Below, piece after piece: positions 6,091 through 13,714 of a DNA stretch of 21,991 bases. Each line of letters begins with the position of its first letter. The stretch's first letter is position 1. This stretch comes from a virus, in IMG/VR virus record IMGVR_UViG_3300044613_001217, positions 1 to 21,991 of that record. The stretch is one strand, 5' to 3'. The translations under genes were made by a program, and so were the position numbers. The notes under the pieces are model-generated. The model saw only the letters and a program-made list of their open reading frames with translations. It had not been told where the DNA came from and did no database searches.

Positions 6091-6528
6091 ATGTCCGGCC
6101 CAAAGTTTGCTTCTGGTAAAAAAGCAATATCGGAGTGCGATAGATGCGGATTTCAGTATCAGTTAAAGCAATTGAAGAAATTGGTAATCAAGACCAAGAA
6201 CATCAATTTGCTCGTTTGCCCGACTTGCTGGGAACCGGATCAGCCACAGTTGCAGTTAGGGATGTACCCGGTTTATGACCCACAGGCTTTACAGAACCCA
6301 AGAAAAGATACCAGTTATATACAGGCCGGTCTTACAGGTATTCAGACTAACCCGTTAAACTTGCCGAATGAGGATGTAGATGCTTTTGGAACGCCGTCTG
6401 GCGGTAGTAGACAGATACAATGGGGGTGGAACCCTGTTGGTTTGGACAACCCCTTGCAGTTATCTGGGTTACTGAATAACCTAGTGGCTAACGGGGAAAC
6501 AGGAACCGTAACAGTAACAATTACTTAG
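6091..6528 (+). CDS. Zinc-ribbon virion-region protein
   Basis: The protein has 145 residues. Two CxxC pairs, CDRC (16-19) and CPTC (43-46), 23 residues apart, make a likely zinc ribbon near the N-terminus. They are followed by WEPDQPQLQLGMYPVYDPQ, DTSYIQAGLTG and a Gly/Asn-rich C-terminal half ending in a Thr/Val beta strand (GTVTVTIT). The ISECDRCGF ... CP.CWEPDQPQL arrangement is one I recall from conserved phage proteins near neck genes, function unknown. It starts 8 bases after the adaptor gene. A structural role with Zn stabilising the N-terminus is plausible. Confidence 0.7.
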   Translation: MSGPKFASGKKAISECDRCGFQYQLKQLKKLVIKTKNINLLVCPTCWEPDQPQLQLGMYPVYDPQALQNPRKDTSYIQAGLTGIQTNPLNLPNEDVDAFGTPSGGSRQIQWGWNPVGLDNPLQLSGLLNNLVANGETGTVTVTIT

Positions 6529-6537
6529 GAGCAAAAC

Positions 6538-6726
6538 ATGGATATGAAAGCAGCATTGAAGGCGCACATGAAAAAGAAGGGTGCTAAGGCTCACCCGGAC
6601 TCCAATGTGAAGAAACTCGCCAAGGGTGGTAAAACCAACCTCCAGATGAAACAATTAGGCCGTGGGCTGGCAAAAGTTGCCAACCAGAGGAAGGCTATGT
6701 CGATGGTTCGTAAAACGGGGATCTAA
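6538..6726 (+). CDS. Small basic KGG-type protein
   Basis: A 62-residue, strongly cationic protein with a good ribosome binding site (TTAGGAGC) before the ATG at 6538; the Met at residue 3 is an alternative. It contains a helical start (KAALKAHMKKKGAK), the KKLAKGGKTNLQMKQLG linker and GRGLAKVANQRKA. The AKGG element is shared with genes at 2627, 4065 and 4367 and links it to that small basic protein group, though it lacks the SASKRADG module. Function unknown. Confidence 0.65.
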   Translation: MDMKAALKAHMKKKGAKAHPDSNVKKLAKGGKTNLQMKQLGRGLAKVANQRKAMSMVRKTGI

Positions 6727-6727
6727 T

Positions 6728-6868
6728 ATGGATACGCCAGTCAAGCAAATACCAATTGTGCCCAATAACAATGGGTACCCTAACAACGTGCCTAACACGC
6801 AAACTCAACGGACTCGTGGAACTAAAAACACGACCCGTGGGAACAGCCATAGCAAAAAGATGGGGTAA
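6728..6868 (+). CDS. Very short Asn/Thr/Arg-rich phage protein
   Basis: The protein has 46 residues; the ATG at 6728 follows the previous stop by one base. An in-frame ATG at 6662 lies inside the previous gene and is rejected as the start. The first half is Pro/Asn-rich (VKQIPIVPNNNGYPNNVPN). The second half is basic (TQRTRGTKNTTRGN, SHSKKMG). A C-terminal RGT-x-x-x-x-RG ... KMG pattern is common in very short phage proteins and loosely echoes the GKTxGR module upstream. It is probably disordered. Function unknown. Confidence 0.6.
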   Translation: MDTPVKQIPIVPNNNGYPNNVPNTQTQRTRGTKNTTRGNSHSKKMG

Positions 6869-6871
6869 GTT

Positions 6872-7549
6872 GTGAACTACTCGACGTTGTTTCAGACCAT
6901 ACAAGCCTACGCTGAGAATAACTTCCCAGATACGGTGGTCGCAACTACCACTGCTACGACGACATCTTTTCTTACAAAAGATCAGGTGGACACGTTTATT
7001 CGTCAGGCCGAGCAGAGGATTTACAACAGCGTCAACCTCCCGGTAATGCGGGATAACGTAACGGGTAGTTGTACAAGTGGTAATAGGTTCTTAGCCACAC
7101 CTACAGATTGGCTTTCTACATTTTCATTGGCCCGAATTAACGCTGATGGAAGTTACGATTACTTGCTAAACAAAGACGTTGAGTTTATTCGGGAGTCTTT
7201 CCCCATCCCTGCTACTACAGGTGCTCCCACTCATTACGCTATTTTTGATGAGAATACGTTTATTCTAGGGCCGACTCCAGACGCAGACTACACTATGGAG
7301 TTGCTTTATTACGCCTATCCAGCGTCTATTGTTACGTCTGGTACAACTTGGCTTGGTACTAACTTTGACTCGGCACTTTTGTATGGATCGTTACTTGAAG
7401 CCTACGCCTTTATGAAGGGCGAAAAAGATGTTAACGATAATTACGTAGCCCGTTATAATGAAGCGCTTGCCATGTTGAAACAACTTGGCGAAGGCAAAGA
7501 TCGTCAAGATACATACCGTACAACTCAAACAAGGGTTCAAGTTCGATGA
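6872..7549 (+). CDS. Phage adaptor/neck protein (SU10-adaptor-like)
   Basis: A 225-residue protein from a GTG start at 6872. It begins with a helix (YSTLFQTIQAYAENNFPD), then FIRQAEQRIYNSVNLPVMRDN, a beta-rich centre (NRFLATPTDWLSTFSLAR, YAIFDENTFILGPTPD) and a C-terminal helix pair (LLYGSLLEAYAFMKGEKD, YVARYNEALAMLKQLGEG). This order (DQVDTFIRQAEQRIY, P.DWL, F.LGPTP, LLY.SLLEAY.FMK...D, Y...Y..A...L) is typical of phage head-tail adaptors of the gp6/SU10 type. It should sit in the neck between portal and tail. It overlaps the next gene by 4 bases. Confidence 0.75.
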   Translation: MNYSTLFQTIQAYAENNFPDTVVATTTATTTSFLTKDQVDTFIRQAEQRIYNSVNLPVMRDNVTGSCTSGNRFLATPTDWLSTFSLARINADGSYDYLLNKDVEFIRESFPIPATTGAPTHYAIFDENTFILGPTPDADYTMELLYYAYPASIVTSGTTWLGTNFDSALLYGSLLEAYAFMKGEKDVNDNYVARYNEALAMLKQLGEGKDRQDTYRTTQTRVQVR

Positions 7550-7842
7550 GCACTATGAGCGAAGTGGCCTTCCTTTTGGGTGGCAGTCAGGTCAAAGTAT
7601 TAACAACTTCTGGTCGTGGGTTTACACCAGAGGAAGTTGCCGAACGGGCTTTGGACAAAATTATTTCTGTAGGTTCGCAAACGCATCCTGCTATTAGAGA
7701 TCAGGCAGAGGCGTTTAGAAATCAAATCCGTCAGGTTTTGGTGTTTTATATGAAGGAAGCCATTAAGTCAAACCATACGACATTGGCTCTTAAGTTCAGG
7801 AAAGCAGGACATCCTGAGTTTATTAAACTTTTAGATGAGTAA
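7546..7842 (+). CDS. Small conserved phage protein
   Basis: The protein has 98 residues and starts in an ATGA overlap with the adaptor gene; the Met at 7555 (MSEVAFLLGG) is an alternative. It is mostly helical: VKVLTTSGRGFTPEEVAERA, LDKIISVG, then HPAIRDQAEAFRNQIRQVLV and FYMKEAIKSNHTTLALKF ending AGHPEFIKLLDE. I recall the SGRGFTPEEVAER.LDKIIS motif from phage structural regions, without an assigned function. The position right after the adaptor suggests a neck or tail role. No enzymatic residues are apparent. Confidence 0.65.
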   Translation: MSTMSEVAFLLGGSQVKVLTTSGRGFTPEEVAERALDKIISVGSQTHPAIRDQAEAFRNQIRQVLVFYMKEAIKSNHTTLALKFRKAGHPEFIKLLDE

Positions 7843-7853
7843 AGGAGCCTAAT

Positions 7854-8342
7854 ATGGCTATCACGCAAGCAATGACAACCTCGTTTAAGGCCGAACTTCT
7901 TTTGGCTGTACACGATTTTCGTCCCTCAGCGGACACCGGAGCAGACATTTTTAAACTTGCTCTGTACACTTCTTCGGCTTCTTTGGACGCCAACACAACG
8001 GCGTACACTGCTTCTAACGAAGTTGGTACTGTTGGTACTAACTATTCGGCTGGTGGACAAGCACTAACTAACACGGGTGTAACGGCAACCAACATTAACG
8101 CCAACACCGGCACAGGCTTTACTGACTTTTCCGATGAGACCTTCACGAACGCTAACTTCACGGCTCGTGGCGCTTTGATTTACAACACTACTCCTTCGGC
8201 AAACAGCAATGCTAATACTACGTTGACCAATGCTTCTGTCTGCGTTCTGGATTTTGGTGCTGATAAAACCGCTTCTGACGGTGATTTCACCATTATTTTC
8301 CCGACCAATGACTCAAGCAATGCCATCATCCGTATTGCCTAA
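7854..8342 (+). CDS. Conserved phage virion protein
   Basis: The protein has 162 residues with a strong ribosome binding site (AAAGGAG) before the ATG at 7854. The N-terminus AITQAMTTSFKAELLLAVHD is followed by FKLALYTSSASLDANTTAY, TNYSAGGQALTNTGVT, NFTARGALIYNTTPSAN, VLDFGADKTASDGDFTI and a hydrophobic end (NAIIRIA). This sequence order is widespread in tailed phages and is usually annotated as a virion structural protein. It is an all-beta, Thr/Asn-rich soluble protein. The placement before the repeat protein and tail fibre suggests a tail role. Confidence 0.75.
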   Translation: MAITQAMTTSFKAELLLAVHDFRPSADTGADIFKLALYTSSASLDANTTAYTASNEVGTVGTNYSAGGQALTNTGVTATNINANTGTGFTDFSDETFTNANFTARGALIYNTTPSANSNANTTLTNASVCVLDFGADKTASDGDFTIIFPTNDSSNAIIRIA

Positions 8343-8370
8343 TTAATTACTTCCCCGTAAAGGACAAATC

Positions 8371-9927
8371 ATGCTCGGTTGGGGCTTAGGTCCTTTTGGG
8401 GAAGGTAACTTTGGCGAAGGTGAGCCAAATGCTGTAATTAATGCTACTGGTTTACAGGCCATTGGTGAGATTGGCGCTGCTTTTACTAGGCAGTCTGTTG
8501 ATGCTGAAGTAACTGGGGTTCAGGCAGAAGGCGTTTTAAACGCCCTTCCTCCCCTTGCTGGTTGGGGTATTGGTTTTTGGGGTGAAGGCGCTTGGAGTGT
8601 AGGCAACCCAAATATCATAGTAAATGTTACTGGAGTAGACGCCTCTGCATTACTTGACCCGGTTGGAGTTGCTGCCGGGGGTGAGGTAGAACCTGCTGGG
8701 TTTCAGGCTGAAGTAGAACTTGGACAAGAGTTTGTAACTGCTGCCGCCAATGAGTCCTTGTTTGGTGTTGAAGCAACAGGTGAAGTTGGAATAGTAGTTG
8801 CAAGCGCTAAAGCAAGTGTACTAGTTACTGGGGTTGAAGGAGTTGGGGAAACTGGAGTTGTTGCGTTTGCCATTGAAGCAAATGTATATCCAACCGGAGT
8901 ACAAGGTAACGGTGAAGTAGGCGAAACAGAAGAAGAATTTGCCTATTACGTTACTGGAGTTGAAGGTTCTGGAAGTGTAGGAGCAATAAAGACTAGCACC
9001 GATGTTAATTACATTGGTTGGGGTTCAGGCCCGTGGAGTCGTGGCGCTTGGGGCGCAGACCTTAGTGGGTTTAACGTAGATCCTGTAACTGCTACTGGTC
9101 AGGTTGGTTCTGTTTTTGTACAGTATGCTGCGAATATATACCCAGTTGGTGTCGAAGGTGACGGTCAACTTGGCGAAGAAGAAGTAAGAACCGAAGCCAC
9201 CGTTCGACCTACAGGGGTTGAAGGTGACGGGCAGGTAGGGCAGGTAGTTGCTAGGGCTGGGTCAAATGTGCCCGTAACAGGGGTTGAAGCCTCTGGGGAA
9301 GTTGGTCAAGTAACCCAGCGCACTGGGTATCGGGTGTCTGGGGTTGAGGCTACTGGGGAGACCGGAACCTTAACAATTATTACTACCGCCAATGTACAAC
9401 TTTCAGGGGTTGTTGGTTCTGGGCTTATTAGTTCTGTTGGAATCAGTGCTAAGGGAAATATCACCCCGGCGGGGGTTCAAGCCGAGGGAGAACTTGGGCA
9501 AGAAACTGCTGAAGGTGGCGCTAATGCTCAGGTCACAGGGCTTGAAGGGACTGGAGAAACCGGCTCTGTAACAATAGTTACTAAGGCAAATGTATACCCA
9601 ATAGGGGTTGTTGGGACTACGCAATTAGGTGAAACTGATGAAAGCGGTGCGGCTAATGTACCGGTAACGGGGGTCGTAGGGGATTCTGAACTTGGTCAGG
9701 TTACGACTAAGACGATTAATTTTATACCCGTCACACTTCAACAGGCGACAGGATCGGTAGGTAGTGTTGTAGTAAGTATTCCAATAAATGTATCTGTAAC
9801 GGGGGTTCAAGGGCAGGGCCGTGTTGGAAAAGTGCTGATCTGGAGTAAAATTAACCCCAATCAGAACCCCAACTGGCAGCAGATTAACGATGTACAAACA
9901 CCAAATTGGTTGCCCATAGCGGCTTAA
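8371..9927 (+). CDS. Repeat-rich tail/virion protein with 22-residue beta repeats
   Basis: The protein has 518 residues. Nearly the whole chain is made of about 20 copies of a 22-residue unit with the core xxVTGVEGxGEVGxVxxxxx (for example NVYPTGVQGNGEVGE, TVRPTGVEGDGQVGQ, NVPVTGVEASGEVGQ). Three Gly/Trp segments interrupt it: GWGLGPFGEGNFGEG at the start, GWGIGFWGEGAWSVG near residue 64 and GWGSGPWSRGAWGAD near residue 214. The C-terminus (NPNQNPNWQQINDVQTPNW) is distinct and may be an attachment or folding end. Such regular beta repeats suggest an elongated fibre or solenoid. AAAGGA lies before the start. No enzymatic domain is seen. Confidence 0.7.
   Translation: MLGWGLGPFGEGNFGEGEPNAVINATGLQAIGEIGAAFTRQSVDAEVTGVQAEGVLNALPPLAGWGIGFWGEGAWSVGNPNIIVNVTGVDASALLDPVGVAAGGEVEPAGFQAEVELGQEFVTAAANESLFGVEATGEVGIVVASAKASVLVTGVEGVGETGVVAFAIEANVYPTGVQGNGEVGETEEEFAYYVTGVEGSGSVGAIKTSTDVNYIGWGSGPWSRGAWGADLSGFNVDPVTATGQVGSVFVQYAANIYPVGVEGDGQLGEEEVRTEATVRPTGVEGDGQVGQVVARAGSNVPVTGVEASGEVGQVTQRTGYRVSGVEATGETGTLTIITTANVQLSGVVGSGLISSVGISAKGNITPAGVQAEGELGQETAEGGANAQVTGLEGTGETGSVTIVTKANVYPIGVVGTTQLGETDESGAANVPVTGVVGDSELGQVTTKTINFIPVTLQQATGSVGSVVVSIPINVSVTGVQGQGRVGKVLIWSKINPNQNPNWQQINDVQTPNWLPIAA
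8434..9852 (+). repeat. Tandem 66-bp coding repeat, about 20 degenerate units
   Basis: The DNA encodes units of about 22 residues aligned on the core TGV(E/Q)G-x-GE-(V/L/T)G. Most units start with Asn-Val/Ile-x-(P/V). Copies diverge strongly at the nucleotide level, so this is an old expansion maintained by protein structure. The units near residues 60-80 and 210-230 are replaced by Gly/Trp segments. Confidence 0.85.
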
Positions 9928-9942
9928 TTTAAGGAGTAAAAA

Positions 9943-10941
9943 ATGGCAAGTACGTACAGTAATTTAAAAATTCAACTTATGGCTACCGGGGAAAACTCGG
10001 GGACATGGGGTAACGTCACTAATGACAATCTAGGGGTGGCAATTGAGCAGGCGCTTGTAGAAACAGCAACAGTTACATTTGCAAGCGCTAACGTCACCCT
10101 AAGCCTAACTAATACCAATGCAAGCCAAACGGCTCGTGCGTTAAGACTTGACTTAACAGGAACCACGGGCGGTGCTCGTGACCTCATAGTTCCAGCAATT
10201 CAAAAGCCATACATCGTTAATAATGGCACTGCCGACACTATTACGGTTAAAGTAACAGGCCAGACTGGTGTTGCGGTCCCCGCTGGACGGTCTTATTTGC
10301 TTTACAACAACGGCACAGATGTAGTAAATGCCCTTGAAGGTATATCGGTGGTTTCCGGTGGAACCGGACTTGAGACTTTGACCGCTGAAAGTGTAGTTAT
10401 AGGTAACGGCACAAATGCTGTTAAATTTGTAGCCCCCGGCACAACGGCTAACATACTTACATCTAACGGTACGGCATGGGTTTCTCAGGCCCCGGCTGGA
10501 GGACAGGCTTTTCCTTCTGGCACTGTAATGCTGTTTGCTCAAACTACTGCACCTACTGGATGGACTAAAAACACAACGCAAAATAATAACTCTGCGCTAC
10601 GCCTTGTGACTGGATCAGTTTCTACTGGTGGTAATGTTGATTTTTCGACTGTTTTTGTAAGTAATAGATCGGTAAATATTACTTCGGTAACAGGTTCTAT
10701 TGGTGCTACTACACTTACAACACCTCAGATACCAAGCCACACTCACGCTGTTAATAGGCAAAATGGTCCCAGTCAGGGTCAGTCTGTTTCATACATACAG
10801 GGTGTCACGTTGTCAAATGAAAATACAACAGCAACAGGTGGTGGTGGCTCGCATACTCACCCACTATCAGTATCAAGTGGTTCTGGAACAGTTGATCTTG
10901 ACGTTAAATACGTTGATGTTATTCGAGCAACGGCAGATTAA
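9943..10941 (+). CDS. Tail fibre with C-terminal phage collar domain
   Basis: The protein has 332 residues and AAGGAG before the ATG at 9943. The N-terminus STYSNLKIQLMATGENSGTW is a pattern typical of tail fibre attachment ends. A Thr/Ala-rich beta region with a GISVVSGGTGLETL segment (133-146) follows. The C-terminal part has the phage tail-collar signature: FPSGTVMLFAQTTAPTGWTK (190-209), then HTH at 266-268 (IPSHTHAV) and HTH at 304-306 (GGSHTHPL), and ends DVKYVDVIRATAD. In T4 gp12 and similar fibres, paired HxH motifs bind metal along the trimer axis. This is a strong candidate receptor-binding fibre. The next gene, an oxygenase, begins 3 bases after its stop. Confidence 0.85.
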   Translation: MASTYSNLKIQLMATGENSGTWGNVTNDNLGVAIEQALVETATVTFASANVTLSLTNTNASQTARALRLDLTGTTGGARDLIVPAIQKPYIVNNGTADTITVKVTGQTGVAVPAGRSYLLYNNGTDVVNALEGISVVSGGTGLETLTAESVVIGNGTNAVKFVAPGTTANILTSNGTAWVSQAPAGGQAFPSGTVMLFAQTTAPTGWTKNTTQNNNSALRLVTGSVSTGGNVDFSTVFVSNRSVNITSVTGSIGATTLTTPQIPSHTHAVNRQNGPSQGQSVSYIQGVTLSNENTTATGGGGSHTHPLSVSSGSGTVDLDVKYVDVIRATAD

Positions 10942-10943
10942 TT

Positions 10944-11567
10944 ATGGCAGTTAAAATTATTGACAATTTTTACCCAGACTCAATTATTGAAGATCTGCTA
11001 AGAGAAGAAATTGAGTGGGAGTTTTGTCGTTCTGATGTCCAGAGTGATATATATTGGACTAAACATATATATGGGGATATGTTTAGTAAGCCGCCTAAAG
11101 TAATTAAGCATATGAATTGCCAAAAAACAAAAAGTGCTTGGGATTTTTTTTCAGAAAAATTTTCTTTGTCAATTGATAATTTATATTCATGTTACATAAA
11201 TGGTTTGACTTTTGGTGTTGAAGCGTACCCACATATTGACGATGAAAGAGAAGATTATGTAACTGTAATTTGTTATTTGTGTGATTCTTGGAATTCTCAT
11301 TGGGCTGGGCCAACTGTTTTTTATAGTGGTGATTATGAAAGAAATTTGAATACTGGTAAACATGAACCAAACCCAGCCCATGAAATATATTACAAGCATG
11401 ATATAGTTTCTTCTGTTTTACCAAGAAGAAATAGAATTTGTATATTTAAATCAAATATACTTCATTCAGTTCACCCAATATCTAAAAGTTTTAAAGGAAT
11501 TAGAAAAACATTAATGTTTAAGTTAAATAATATTTCTTACGAGGATATTTTTGCAAATGCAACTTAA
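10944..11567 (+). CDS. 2OG-Fe(II) oxygenase A
   Basis: The protein has 207 residues. Key residues of the 2-oxoglutarate/Fe(II) dioxygenase core are visible: HxD at H97-D99 (AYPHIDDER), a distal His at H174 or H177 (SNILHSVHP) and Arg at 187 (GIRKTLMFKL), which would bind the 2OG carboxylate. Length and spacing match soluble prolyl-4-hydroxylase-like and related phage oxygenases. It would couple 2OG decarboxylation to hydroxylation of a substrate; the substrate is unknown. It starts 3 bases after the tail fibre gene, so both are probably co-translated. Its A+T-rich sequence contrasts with the fibre gene and suggests a separate acquisition. Confidence 0.85.
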   Translation: MAVKIIDNFYPDSIIEDLLREEIEWEFCRSDVQSDIYWTKHIYGDMFSKPPKVIKHMNCQKTKSAWDFFSEKFSLSIDNLYSCYINGLTFGVEAYPHIDDEREDYVTVICYLCDSWNSHWAGPTVFYSGDYERNLNTGKHEPNPAHEIYYKHDIVSSVLPRRNRICIFKSNILHSVHPISKSFKGIRKTLMFKLNNISYEDIFANAT

Positions 11568-11934
11568 GAATGGAGCCTTTTGCCCCTTACTTAAAAAAAA
11601 CTGTGTTGGGCTGCAATGCGCTTGGTTTGCTCGAGTGCAGGGTATGGATATGAATACCGGAAATCAGGTAGACGAATATCAGTGCGCTATTGCTTGGATG
11701 CCTATGCTTTTAATTGAAAACTCAGGCCAACAGCGGCAGACAGGTGCAGCAGTAGAAAGTTTCCGTAATGAAATGGTGAAGTCTAATGAAACTTCTCAAA
11801 AAGTTCTTTTAGCATCTTTGATGGCGGCACAACCCAATATTCAGCAGCAGGATAAACCAATTGCTATTGAAGTACAGGCTAGGCCAAAATCAAAAACTCA
11901 ATCTAAACTTAAAGTAACAGGAGTTAAAAAATGA
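11557..11934 (+). CDS. Conserved phage protein with Cys-rich N-terminus
   Basis: The protein has 125 residues from ATG 11557. An in-frame TTG at 11551 is also possible, with GAGGA about 5 bases upstream, and would add two residues. It overlaps the end of oxygenase A by 11 bases. The N-terminus reads KNGAFCPLLKKNCVGLQCAW, giving Cys at three close positions, with a further Cys in DEYQCAIAW. These may bind a metal. A helical region follows (IENSGQQRQTGAAVESFRNE), then a basic tail. I recall FCPL....C...QCAWF and GAAVESFRNEMV from genes near phage tail fibres; function unknown. Confidence 0.65.
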   Translation: MQLKNGAFCPLLKKNCVGLQCAWFARVQGMDMNTGNQVDEYQCAIAWMPMLLIENSGQQRQTGAAVESFRNEMVKSNETSQKVLLASLMAAQPNIQQQDKPIAIEVQARPKSKTQSKLKVTGVKK

Positions 11935-12239
11935 GAATTGTTATTCTTGCAGATGGTACTGTTGGTAAAGAGGGCACCTTTTATGTTTGCGATCTTTCTA
12001 CCTGCGGTTTACCTCAAAATTTTTGGGCGCTTCAGTGGGAAGAGTGGGAGCCTAACAAAGGTCATATTGAATATGATTCACCATCGATTGATAACGATCA
12101 AATCACTGCTCTTCCGTCTTGGGTTGACGCTTGTTTAATAAAGTGGCAAGAGGCTGTTGATGCAAAACAAGCGGCAGACGAAGCAGAGAGAGCCGCCCGC
12201 ATTGCAGCAGCGCAGCAGTCCTCGCAACAGGGGACTTAA
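11931..12239 (+). CDS. Small protein, possible tail-fibre assembly factor
   Basis: The protein has 102 residues; ATGA overlap with the previous gene. The N-terminal half is beta-rich with many aromatics (LPQNFWALQWEEWEPNKGHI, EYDSPSIDNDQ). The C-terminal half is an Ala/Glu/Gln helix (WQEAVDAKQAADEAERAARI). A small protein with a Trp-rich front and an Ala-rich coiled end directly downstream of a tail fibre is reminiscent of fibre assembly chaperones, but no specific family is recognised. It is less A+T-rich than the flanking oxygenase genes, so it probably belongs to the older tail module. Confidence 0.55.
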   Translation: MRIVILADGTVGKEGTFYVCDLSTCGLPQNFWALQWEEWEPNKGHIEYDSPSIDNDQITALPSWVDACLIKWQEAVDAKQAADEAERAARIAAAQQSSQQGT

Positions 12240-12240
12240 T

Positions 12241-12600
12241 ATGGCAAACCCAGAAGTTAAACTTGGTTGTGTGGCTAATTTATTTAGCCGTATGATGCAC
12301 TTTAAAAATGTTGGTGATGTAGAACATGGGCATACACATCAGTTTGACCACCTTACTCTTTTGGCTTCTGGGAAACTCCAAGTAACAGTTGATGGTCATG
12401 TGTCTGAGTTTGAAGCCCCACATATGATATATATTAAAAAAGATAAAATGCATGAACTTATTGCATTAGAGCCAAATACGGTTGCTTATTGTATTCATGC
12501 AATAAGAATTGGTGAAAATGTAGATGATATTGTTGATCCGTCTATGGTACCGGAAGGCGTGGATATACCACATGATTCATTGTTATGCGCCTTGAAATAA
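12241..12600 (+). CDS. Small cupin-domain protein
   Basis: The protein has 119 residues; the ATG at 12241 follows the previous stop by one base (an upstream in-frame ATG at 12157 lies inside the previous gene). It contains a single cupin barrel. Motif 1 is G25-x5-H31-T-H33-x3-H37 (HGHTHQFDH), with His where many cupins have Glu. A Gly turn (ASGKLQVTVDG) follows, then motif 2 ending in P60...H71 (APHMIYIKKDKMHEL). These four His could bind Fe, Mn, Zn or Ni. Small metal cupins may be isomerases, dioxygenases or sugar-binding proteins; which applies here is open. It lies among four oxygenases and overlaps the next one by 16 bases. Confidence 0.75.
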   Translation: MANPEVKLGCVANLFSRMMHFKNVGDVEHGHTHQFDHLTLLASGKLQVTVDGHVSEFEAPHMIYIKKDKMHELIALEPNTVAYCIHAIRIGENVDDIVDPSMVPEGVDIPHDSLLCALK

Positions 12601-13169
12601 TTCAAAACAATTATTTAGTTGTGCCGGGGTTTATATCCGCTACTTCTGCCAATTCATTAGCAGAGGAATTTAAAGCCTATTGTGGTAAGTTTAATCTCCA
12701 AGGAGATTCACAGGCGCCTAACTCACAGGCTATGTACAATTTTATGTCTTTTGTAAGACTACTCGTAGAGAAAGTACCAGAGGTATCTGAATTATTAGGA
12801 GAAAAAATTTTACCTACTTACACTTATGCAAGAGTGTATAAAGAAAATTCAGAATTGCTCCGCCATAGAGATAGGCCCGCCTGTGAAATAAGCCTTACAT
12901 TAAATCTATCAAAAGATAAAGATTGGCCTATTTATTTTCAACGATCTGATGGTTCTGAAACATTTGTTGAGTTAGCCCCCGGCGATGCTGTTATGTACTT
13001 AGGATGTCGGGCAGATCATTGGAGGAATAAATTTGTAGGGAAAGAATATACCCAATTGTTTATGCATTATGTAAGGTCGTATGGATCTAAATCATGGGCG
13101 TATTTTGATAAACTTCAACAACAAAACCCAACCCCTCCTGTGGCTGATATACCCAAAACTATTTTATGA
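12585..13169 (+). CDS. 2OG-Fe(II) oxygenase B
   Basis: The protein has 194 residues. The Fe-binding triad is visible as H94-R-D96 (LLRHRDRPACEISLTL) and distal H145 (CRADHWRN), with the PGDAVMYLG turn (132-140) before the distal strand. The usual Arg about ten residues after the distal His is not evident; the segment reads GKEYTQLFMHYV, so 2OG binding may rely on another residue, as in related phage proteins I recall with the same PTY.YAR.Y...L.RH.DRPACEIS pattern. It starts inside the last 16 bases of the cupin gene and has no clear ribosome binding site, so translation is probably coupled. Substrate unknown. Confidence 0.8.
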   Translation: MRLEIIQNNYLVVPGFISATSANSLAEEFKAYCGKFNLQGDSQAPNSQAMYNFMSFVRLLVEKVPEVSELLGEKILPTYTYARVYKENSELLRHRDRPACEISLTLNLSKDKDWPIYFQRSDGSETFVELAPGDAVMYLGCRADHWRNKFVGKEYTQLFMHYVRSYGSKSWAYFDKLQQQNPTPPVADIPKTIL

Positions 13170-13714
13170 AATTAAAAATATCTAGGGTTGTTAAAAGGTG
13201 GAAGTATGCTTCTATGGTAAAACCATCTTTTGATTTTCAATTAAACACAGCCGGTGATGGGCGACGTTTTGCAACACAAGATACTGCGCCTTACTGGAAG
13301 GAAGCATTTGCTGAGTTTAAGTTAGACCCTATAAGTGTAGAGCCAATATTCAAAAATTTAACAGGCAATCATTTTAAAGATGGGGCTTTTGTACACCCTC
13401 ATACTGACGTTGCTCCAGACGGATTTGTTCACGTTCGATGTAATTTAATGTTGCGCAAACCAAAAGAAGGCGGTAATCCTATTCTTGATGGTGAAGAGTT
13501 GGATGTTAAAGAAGGGGACTTGTGGTTGTGTTTAGCCAGTATGGAGACGCATTCTTCCACCCCTATTAAAGGTGGAGAAAGATTAATTTTTTCTTTTGGT
13601 GGTCTTGTCCCAATCGACCAGATTAACAAAATTTTATTTATTAAAAGTGAAAAATTAGATTGGTACGGGCGTTATGCAAATAAAAAATTAATTTATGAAA
13701 AATACATTTATTAA
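13166..13714 (+). CDS. 2OG-Fe(II) oxygenase C
   Basis: The protein has 182 residues and an ATGA overlap with the previous gene. HTD at 79-81 (AFVHPHTDVAPDG), distal H129 (MASMETHSS-type context, LASMETHSSTP) and R139 (GGERLIFSFGG) form the Fe(II)/2OG site. A KEGDLWLCL strand (115-122) precedes the distal His as in double-stranded beta-helix oxygenases. Its sequence is unlike oxygenases A and B outside these residues, so the three are not recent duplicates. It is A+T-rich like its neighbours. The substrate is unknown; its place directly between another oxygenase and an SGNH-like protein suggests a multi-enzyme pathway. Confidence 0.8.
   Translation: MKLKISRVVKRWKYASMVKPSFDFQLNTAGDGRRFATQDTAPYWKEAFAEFKLDPISVEPIFKNLTGNHFKDGAFVHPHTDVAPDGFVHVRCNLMLRKPKEGGNPILDGEELDVKEGDLWLCLASMETHSSTPIKGGERLIFSFGGLVPIDQINKILFIKSEKLDWYGRYANKKLIYEKYIY

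Noticed and set aside
8434-9852. Possible CRISPR or iteron array
   Set aside because: The 66-bp periodicity is at protein level inside a long open frame, with strongly divergent DNA.
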